The notes under the pieces are model-generated. The model did no database searches and had not been told where the DNA came from. It was given only the letters and a program-made list of their open reading frames with translations. From JAVBWI01 sp036677445 (GTDB lineage: Bacteria > Bacillota > Clostridia > Christensenellales > CAG-138), in contig JAVBWI010000023.1 in NCBI GenBank assembly GCA_036677445.1, forward strand, positions 310,001 to 374,000: a stretch of DNA of 64,000 nucleotides, given 5' to 3'. Numbering within the stretch: the first letter of the stretch is position 1; every line of letters begins with the position of its first letter. The translations under genes were made by a program, and so were the position numbers. This document shows positions 59,044-64,000 of this stretch, in pieces.

Positions 59044-59334
59044 TTAAGAGTCGGCTCCCTTTTTATTTAGCGCGGAGAAGAAGCAACCTGCAAAAAAGCC
59101 GCCTAACATGAAGCAAAGAATTTGAGTTAGCGCTTGTATATCGGGATCATTTATTCCAAGATTTATTAAATGGTATGAAGGGAATAACCCTACAAAAAAT
59201 ATGCCACCAATATATACTATCCACTTGCACAATTTTTCAGAAGGATATTTCCGAATGGCTTTTCTTGTCACCCAAAATCCAAGTAACAGCAGATTTATAA
59301 ACAGTGAACTACATGTTAAAATTAGCATTTTCAT
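59044..59334 (-). CDS. small three-helix membrane protein of unknown function
   Basis: The 96-residue protein has hydrophobic segments LILTCSSLFINLLLLGFWV, WIVYIGGIFFVGLFPSYHL and ILCFMLGGFFAGCFF. A weakly spaced GGAG precedes the ATG. The coding stretch is AT-rich compared with its neighbours, which may indicate recent acquisition. It lies 102 bp after cysS in the same direction. No family is recognised. Confidence 0.65.
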   Translation of the reverse strand: MKMLILTCSSLFINLLLLGFWVTRKAIRKYPSEKLCKWIVYIGGIFFVGLFPSYHLINLGINDPDIQALTQILCFMLGGFFAGCFFSALNKKGADS

Positions 59335-59391
59335 TTTTAGATTCACTCCTTTCTTTCTGCCGCAAGCAGCACTCAAGGCACAAATAAGCTT

Positions 59392-59417
59392 GGGGCCGCC
59401 CTGTCTGGAGCGGCCCC
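59392..59417 (-). terminator. cysS terminator hairpin
   Basis: GGGGCCGC and GCGGCCCC pair around a ten-base loop 18 bases after the cysS stop; the following minus-strand sequence is AAGCTTATTTG, with no U-run. Confidence 0.55.
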
Positions 59418-59435
59418 TCTGCATGTTATACGGTT

Positions 59436-60824
59436 TTACAGCTTCTTCAGCTTGGGCCCCTGCTTGGTATCTTCCACGGTATAACCCATATCCTTGAGCG
59501 CGTCGCGTATGGCGTCGGCGCGCGCCCAGTCCTTCGCGGCGCGGGCCTGCTGGCGCTGCTCCAAAAGGTCGACCGCTTGGGCCGGGAACTCCTCTTCCTT
59601 CTTTTGTACGATTAGGCCCAGCACGCCGGTCAGCTCGTCATACAGCTTACGCGCAGCTTGAACAGCCTCTTTGCCGCGCGGCTCGCTCACAAACGTATTG
59701 CAGGCGCGCGCAAGGTCGAAGAGTACGCCCAGCGCGTCGGCGGTGTTCAGGTCGTCGTCCATAGCGGCGCAGAATGCCGTTTTGTAGCCGTCCAGCTCCC
59801 GCATAAAGTCGGCGTCCTCCGGCGTTTCTGCGCCCGTCTGCGCCTGCGCGAGCCGTTCCTGCGCGGTGCGGAGGCGGGCGAGCGCGGCGGTGGCCTGCTC
59901 GATGAGATCGCGGGAGAAATTCACCGGGTTGCGGTACTGCGCACCCAGCATAAACAGCCTTACGGCCTCAAGGTCGAATTCCTTTGCAATATCGCGCACG
60001 GTAAAGAAGTTATTGAGGCTCTTGGACATCTTCTGGTTGTTGACGTTGATATACCCGTTGTGCATCCAGTAGTTGGCGAACGGCTTGCCTGTGGCGGCCT
60101 CGCTCTGCGCAATCTCGTTTTCGTGGTGCGGGAACACGAGGTCCTGCCCGCCGGCATGGATATCGAATGTCTCGCCCAGTATGCTCATGCTCATGGCGGA
60201 GCATTCGATGTGCCAGCCGGGTCGGCCCATGCCCCACGGGCTTTCCCATGCAGGCTCGCCGGGCTTTTGCGCCTTCCACAAAGCAAAATCCAGCGGGTCG
60301 CGCTTTTGCTCGGTGGGGTCGATTCTCGCGCCGCTTTCCAGGTCGTCGATGCTCTGGCCGGAAAGCTTGCCGTAACCGGGGAAACTGCGGACGGAAAAAT
60401 ACACGTCGCCGTCGGGCGTGGCGTAAGCGTGTCCCTTTTCGATGAGCGTCTCCACCAAACGGATGATGTCGCCGATGTGCCCGGTGGCGCGCGGGTTGTT
60501 GGATGCGCGCTTGATGCCCAACGCGTCCGCGTCGGTATAGTATTCCTTTATGAAGCGCTCGCCAAGCTCCTTGACGGTGATGCCTTCCTCATTGGCGCGG
60601 CGAATCATTTTATCGTCGATATCCGTAAAATTCTGCACGAACGTGACCTGATAGCCCCGGTATTCAAGATACCTGCGCAGCGTATCGAACACAATGAAAG
60701 GACGCGCGTTGCCGATGTGAAAAAAGTTATACACCGTAGGGCCGCAGGCGTACATGTTGATACGCCCGGGATGCACGGGTATAAGCTCTTCCTTCTTCCG
60801 GGTCATGGTGTTGTATATCTGCAT
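59436..60824 (-). CDS. cysS: cysteinyl-tRNA synthetase
   Basis: The 462-residue class I synthetase charges tRNA-Cys. It has zinc Cys in YACGPTVYN, HIGH variant HIGNARPF, GWHIECSAMS with the second zinc ligands, FPHHENEIAQSEA, and KMSKSLNN. The C-terminal anticodon-binding region ends EDTKQGPKLKKL. Length is normal. AAGGAGG precedes the ATG. It has its own promoter and a leader of about 115 nt. Confidence 0.98.
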   Translation of the reverse strand: MQIYNTMTRKKEELIPVHPGRINMYACGPTVYNFFHIGNARPFIVFDTLRRYLEYRGYQVTFVQNFTDIDDKMIRRANEEGITVKELGERFIKEYYTDADALGIKRASNNPRATGHIGDIIRLVETLIEKGHAYATPDGDVYFSVRSFPGYGKLSGQSIDDLESGARIDPTEQKRDPLDFALWKAQKPGEPAWESPWGMGRPGWHIECSAMSMSILGETFDIHAGGQDLVFPHHENEIAQSEAATGKPFANYWMHNGYINVNNQKMSKSLNNFFTVRDIAKEFDLEAVRLFMLGAQYRNPVNFSRDLIEQATAALARLRTAQERLAQAQTGAETPEDADFMRELDGYKTAFCAAMDDDLNTADALGVLFDLARACNTFVSEPRGKEAVQAARKLYDELTGVLGLIVQKKEEEFPAQAVDLLEQRQQARAAKDWARADAIRDALKDMGYTVEDTKQGPKLKKL

Positions 60825-60849
60825 ATGTAGCCTCCTTCATACACTCCGG

Positions 60850-60908
60850 ATAAAAAAACACCGCCGTCCTTAAAACAAAGACGCCAGATGCTCCGTGGTG
60901 TTTGCGCA
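60850..60908 (-). promoter_or_regulatory. terminator-like hairpin in the cysS leader
   Basis: On the minus strand AAACACC and GGTGTTT close a long stem with an inner CGTC/GACG pair, and TTTTTTT follows, upstream of the ribosome site. It may be an attenuator. The leader lacks the T-box AGGGTGG element and is much shorter than a T-box. Confidence 0.4.
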
Positions 60909-60944
60909 GTTACTCTTCTCTCGTCCCTGCCTTTTCCATATCCT

Positions 60945-60974
60945 ATAGTAGTGTATGGCGCACGTCTTTGTCAA
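60945..60974 (-). promoter_or_regulatory. cysS promoter
   Basis: The minus strand has TTGACA, an 18-bp spacer and TACTAT. Confidence 0.65.
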
Positions 60975-60985
60975 GCACGGGAGAA

Positions 60986-61014
60986 TTGCGCAGCGCTGCA
61001 TTTTATGGTATGCT
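60986..61014 (+). promoter_or_regulatory. promoter of the DUF975 gene
   Basis: TTGCGC, a 17-bp spacer and TATGCT, divergent from the cysS promoter. Confidence 0.5.
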
Positions 61015-61044
61015 CAGTCCGAAAAGATGGAAGGGGAAATGATA

Positions 61045-61752
61045 ATGAGACCGAGAGCTACGGATTTTCGGGCGGCCGCGCGCAACAGCCTCAGGGGCTA
61101 TTGGGGCTGGGCCCTGCTGGTTTGCCTGGTTGCGGGCATTTTAGGGGGTATTCCTGCGTCCAGCGGCGTTGTGAATGTCACCACTGCCATCAAGGATAAT
61201 TTTTACTATTCTATACCGTGGTATGGCGCCTGGGCTATACTGCGCACCGGCCTTGCTTCCCTGCTTTCGATGTGGGGGGTCATAACGTTTTTAATCGGCG
61301 GCGCGGTACAGCTGGGATTGTATGAATTCCACACGCGACTTAGTATGGGGGAGCGTCCGCCGTTGAGCGTACTGTTTGGCAAGTTCCAGATTTTTCTTAA
61401 GGCGCTGGGGCTTCGGCTGTTCATGTTGCTGTTCATCGTACTATGGTCTCTGCTCCTGGTTGTGCCGGGCATCATCGCCGCATACCGTTACGCAATGGCG
61501 CCCTATCTGATGGCGGAATACCCGCAAATGGGCATACGCGAGGCGGTTGACCGCTCTAAGCAGATGATGCACGGACATAAGGGCCGCCTGTTCTGCCTTG
61601 GCTTCAGCTTTATCGGCTGGTGGCTGCTCTCCATACTGACGTTCGGTATACTCTCGCTGTGGGTCACGCCGTATGTGGAAACCGCCAAGGCCGCCTTTTA
61701 TCTCGATTTGACTGGCAGGCAGTTTGGCTTCTCGGGTGCAGGCACACAATAA
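61045..61752 (+). CDS. DUF975 family membrane protein
   Basis: The 235-residue protein starts with a cytosolic helix typical of the family (DFRAAARNSLRGYWGWALLV). Four or five membrane helices follow, and the conserved AEYPQMGIREAVDRSKQMMHGHKGRLF loop pattern is present (AEYPQMGIREAVDRSKQMM). ATG at 61045 is preferred for spacing from GGAAGGGG. The function is unknown. Confidence 0.85.
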   Translation: MRPRATDFRAAARNSLRGYWGWALLVCLVAGILGGIPASSGVVNVTTAIKDNFYYSIPWYGAWAILRTGLASLLSMWGVITFLIGGAVQLGLYEFHTRLSMGERPPLSVLFGKFQIFLKALGLRLFMLLFIVLWSLLLVVPGIIAAYRYAMAPYLMAEYPQMGIREAVDRSKQMMHGHKGRLFCLGFSFIGWWLLSILTFGILSLWVTPYVETAKAAFYLDLTGRQFGFSGAGTQ

Positions 61753-61789
61753 TAGCCAACGTTTCGGCGAATGCACACGCCAAATAGAA

Positions 61790-61822
61790 AAACTCCTCCG
61801 GCAGACATCCTGTCGGAGGAGC
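61790..61822. terminator. bidirectional terminator between converging genes
   Basis: CTCCTCCG-CA pairs with TG-CGGAGGAG; T5 follows on the minus strand and CTTTCTC on the plus. Confidence 0.8.
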
Positions 61823-61836
61823 TTTCTCATAGTATA

Positions 61837-62643
61837 TTACGCTTCCTTCTTCATTACGAAAATACGGTGTGCTTCCCGCGCGGCGCGAAAGCATCCGGCG
61901 ATACGGAACATCATTCGGTATCCCATGCTTAGCGGCCGGGCGTATTCGGCTGCGGTAAAATAAAGCGTGTCGACATGGCGCAGGCCGCTCACCATGCGCT
62001 CCATCTCTTGGGGGCTGTCCACACCCCAGTGTATTTGCGCACCGGTTTGCTTGAGCGACGGCTGATGCTTCGCGTATTTCGCGGTCGTTTTGGAATACGC
62101 GTCAAAGAGAAAGGTGACCTGCGGGAATTTTTTCAGCAGCTTTTCAAACAGCGCCCGCACATCCTCCTCATGCAGGTACATCAGGAGTCCCTCCGCGATG
62201 ACAAGCGCCTGTTCCCGCCCGTCCGTCACCTCGTCCATCCACGACCAATCCGTCACGGACGACGCGATAAAACGGTAACGCGGCGTTTCTTCAAACAGTT
62301 GCGCTTTGATCGCCATTACCTCGGGATAATCCAGGTCATACCACATGCCGCCTGGGTATCCAAGGCGCTGCGCGCGCGCGTCCAGCCCGCACCCCAGATA
62401 GAGCACGGCAGCATCCGGATGCTTTTTTAAGAAGTCCTGCGCATAGGCGTCGATGCGCTTAGCGCGCAGCGCCATGAACACCTGCACCTTCTTTTGAATA
62501 TGCAGCCGCTCAAACGGATAGTCAATGTGCTCCAGGGCGTATTCCGCCTGCGCATCGCGGAATATACCCGCGCGGCTCATTTGCGCGCGGCCGTAAAGGG
62601 GAATCAGCAGCGTTTCCATCTCTTTTTCCAGTACGACTTTCAT
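61837..62643 (-). CDS. leucine carboxyl methyltransferase-family (TcmP-like) methyltransferase
   Basis: The 268-residue SAM enzyme of the LCM/PPM1 superfamily has VLYLGCGLDARAQRLG (motif I), YDLDYPEVMAIK, and VIAEGLLMYLHEEDV, the hallmark of the family. In bacteria, related proteins O-methylate polyketides or other small molecules. A GTG at 62655 is an alternative start. It lies 15 bp after lgt and is probably co-transcribed. The substrate is unknown. Confidence 0.88.
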   Translation of the reverse strand: MKVVLEKEMETLLIPLYGRAQMSRAGIFRDAQAEYALEHIDYPFERLHIQKKVQVFMALRAKRIDAYAQDFLKKHPDAAVLYLGCGLDARAQRLGYPGGMWYDLDYPEVMAIKAQLFEETPRYRFIASSVTDWSWMDEVTDGREQALVIAEGLLMYLHEEDVRALFEKLLKKFPQVTFLFDAYSKTTAKYAKHQPSLKQTGAQIHWGVDSPQEMERMVSGLRHVDTLYFTAAEYARPLSMGYRMMFRIAGCFRAAREAHRIFVMKKEA

Positions 62644-62658
62644 AGCTTCCCACACTTT

Positions 62659-63450
62659 CTATAACTGCCCCGCCCCGCTGTGCACGGTTTTCCGCTTTGC
62701 CAGCAGCAGGCACAGGCCCACCGGCAACAGCAGGAGGCTGATCCATTGCGAGGTCGAAATCCCAAGCAAAAAGCCGCGCGCGGCGTCAAACCGGAAGTAC
62801 TCGAGTGTAAACCGTATCAGCGCATAAAACAGAAGATACAGGCCAAGTATCTGCCCCGGCCGGCGCTCCTTCCGGGAATACGCGAACAGACCGATAAACA
62901 GTACTACATTCAGCGCGGCCTCATAGAGCTGCACGGGGAAAAGCGGCACGCCGTGCAGCGCCACGGAATCGGCGTGAAAATATACGCCCCAGGGCGGCTC
63001 CATGGGAACGCCGTAGCAGCACCCGGCGCAGAAGCAGCCGATACGGCCGACGGCATGGACGAGCGGCACGGCTGGTATCAGCGTTTCCGTCAGCGGGAGA
63101 AACGCAAGCTTATATTTGCACGCATACAGAAATATCCCAAACAGGCCGCCCAATACGCCGCCGTAAAAGACAAACCCGTACGCAAAAAGCCGGTACACCA
63201 GCTCCCATGTCAATGCCGGCGCGTTTTGGGCGAAAAACAGCTCCGGAAGCGTAAGCACAATGTAAAGCAGCTTTGCGCCGGCAAATACGCCGACCCCCGC
63301 ATAGCAGACGGCATTGAATATATCCTGGCGCGCAATGTGCTTTTTCGCGGGAAAGAATACCGCAAACGAAACGCCCAACGAAACGCCTGCCATGATCAGC
63401 AGGCCGTACATTGGTATCTGTCGGTTGAATATCGTAATAAACGGGAGCAT
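62659..63450 (-). CDS. lgt: prolipoprotein diacylglyceryl transferase
   Basis: The 263-residue protein has seven helices and moves diacylglycerol from phosphatidylglycerol to the lipobox Cys. The N-terminus has IPMYGLLIMAGVSLG and the middle YGFVFYGGVLGGLFGIF. The Lgt signature is the Firmicutes variant HAVGRIGCFCAGCCYG, followed by FPVQLYEAALNVVLF. ATG at 63450 has AAAGG upstream, whereas an ATG 13 codons earlier has none. It serves the three lipoproteins in this window. Confidence 0.95.
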   Translation of the reverse strand: MLPFITIFNRQIPMYGLLIMAGVSLGVSFAVFFPAKKHIARQDIFNAVCYAGVGVFAGAKLLYIVLTLPELFFAQNAPALTWELVYRLFAYGFVFYGGVLGGLFGIFLYACKYKLAFLPLTETLIPAVPLVHAVGRIGCFCAGCCYGVPMEPPWGVYFHADSVALHGVPLFPVQLYEAALNVVLFIGLFAYSRKERRPGQILGLYLLFYALIRFTLEYFRFDAARGFLLGISTSQWISLLLLPVGLCLLLAKRKTVHSGAGQL

Positions 63451-63532
63451 GGCGCCTTTCTCCAAGGCCTGAATGGCCTGATCGGACATTGCGAAGGATT
63501 ACGGCTTTTACAACGGGGGCAAACGCCGCCTT

Positions 63533-63570
63533 AAAAAACAGGGCAGACCAGATCAAATCTGCCTGCCCTG
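63533..63570 (-). terminator. terminator of the DUF4190-like gene
   Basis: On the minus strand CAGGGCAG--CAGAT/ATCTG--CTGCCCTG is followed by TTTTTT. Confidence 0.92.
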
Positions 63571-63592
63571 CTTACCTGCATAAAGAACCGAT

Positions 63593-63880
63593 TCAATAGC
63601 TGCCGTAGCTGCCCAGCGTAGCGAGGCTGCCGAGGCAGGCGACGCACGCGATGAAGCCGATGACGCACAGCGCGATCGCAATGATGCTCAATATGATGCC
63701 GGCGGTAGCCATGCCCGAAGGCGCTTCCTTCTTGGCATTGATACCGAGTATTAACCCCACGACGCCCAGCACAATCCCCAGAAGAGCGCCATAACCAAAG
63801 AATACGCACGCCGCAGCCAGTATGCCCAGCACCAAGGATGCAATTGCTTTGCCGTTGGACGGTGTCTGTCCTTGTTCCAT
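63593..63880 (-). CDS. small DUF4190-like membrane protein
   Basis: The 95-residue protein has two long hydrophobic helices (ASLVLGILAAACVFFGYG...LGVVGLILG and GMATAGIILSIIAIALCVIGF) separated by NAKKEAPSG, the pattern of DUF4190 proteins. The N-terminus MEQGQTPSNGKA is cytosolic. GGGGG precedes the ATG. It is flanked by its own promoter and terminator. The function is unknown. Confidence 0.85.
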   Translation of the reverse strand: MEQGQTPSNGKAIASLVLGILAAACVFFGYGALLGIVLGVVGLILGINAKKEAPSGMATAGIILSIIAIALCVIGFIACVACLGSLATLGSYGSY

Positions 63881-63916
63881 GTTGAAATCCCCCCTGTTTT
63901 ATCATACTATGCCACA

Positions 63917-63944
63917 ATTGTAACATAGTTATCCGCACTGTCAA
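63917..63944 (-). promoter_or_regulatory. promoter of the DUF4190-like gene
   Basis: The minus strand has TTGACA, a 16-bp spacer and TACAAT, about 35 bp before the start. Confidence 0.75.
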
Positions 63945-63965
63945 TTATGAAAAGGAGAATGCCCG

Positions 63966-64000
63966 TTAATCGCCCGCCTCTACGGCCACAGTCTCCCCTG
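63966..64000 (-). CDS. possible C-terminal end of a gene entering from the right
   Basis: On the minus strand the edge sequence reads ...GETVAVEAGD then TAA. The codons fit the GC-rich usage of the window, but eleven codons cannot establish a gene. Confidence 0.25.
   Translation of the reverse strand, partial: GETVAVEAGD

Overview
The window looks like chromosomal DNA of a mid-to-high-GC Clostridia-type Bacillota. The reasons are strong AGGAGG-type ribosome binding sites, SigA-like promoters (TTGACA-17-TATAAT at 29215), a one-piece tmRNA, a single-polypeptide pyruvate:ferredoxin oxidoreductase, Lgt with lipobox proteins, GerMN-domain lipoproteins, an LCP protein, SdpR/SdpI and an Lsa-like ABC-F protein. 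I cannot place it to family; a Christensenellales- or Oscillospirales-like origin is only a guess. There are no phage genes, intact insertion sequences, rRNA, tRNA or CRISPR. Genes are dense and on both strands.

Layout. 1-4.8 kb: a truncated isochorismatase-like hydrolase, an alpha-oxoamine synthase, a nucleotidyltransferase, and an AbrB-ABC exporter operon. 5.2-8.9 kb (minus): D,D-carboxypeptidase, smpB, lysA, then ssrA (tmRNA) from its own promoter. 9.3-16 kb (plus): response regulator, histidine kinase, two GerMN lipoproteins, an LCP ligase and a 64-residue membrane protein; this resembles the actinobacterial MtrAB-LpqB cell-envelope module. 16-26 kb: mixed accessory genes (GNAT, alpha/alpha-toroid protein, esterase, SIMPL, secreted proteins, ICMT-like methyltransferase, DUF2975/XRE pair, zinc-ribbon membrane protein). 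26-33 kb: sdpRI, an amidohydrolase-QueT pair and PFOR. 33-38 kb: an M15 peptidase, then serA-DUF1015-aspartokinase. 38-46 kb: an EamA exporter and mreB/mreCD/PBP2 followed by an EAL-domain protein. 46-55 kb: an RNA methyltransferase-TPR-Hsp33-methyltransferase cluster, then asd-dapA-dapB. 55-64 kb: an Lsa-like ABC-F gene with a leader, DUF1576, cysS, DUF975, a methyltransferase-lgt pair and a DUF4190-like gene.

How the genes fit together. Aspartokinase, asd, dapA, dapB and lysA lie at four separate places and give most of the aspartate-to-lysine/diaminopimelate route; dapB carries an extra C-terminal ACT-domain pair, so allosteric control may sit on the reductase as well. DAP supply, mre/PBP2, D,D-carboxypeptidases, LCP and the two-component/GerMN module share a peptidoglycan theme. 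SmpB and tmRNA, which act together in ribosome rescue, are separated only by lysA.

The most unusual feature is intergenic. Four families of non-coding, hairpin-rich repeats (called A-D here) occupy the gaps near 0.6, 5.6, 26.1, 33.0, 38.3, 40.8, 46.5 and 55.1 kb. They occur in different combinations (B-A, C-A, C-B) and in both orientations. Stems change in both arms between copies, and D forms 176-bp tandem units. I do not recognise them as a known element.
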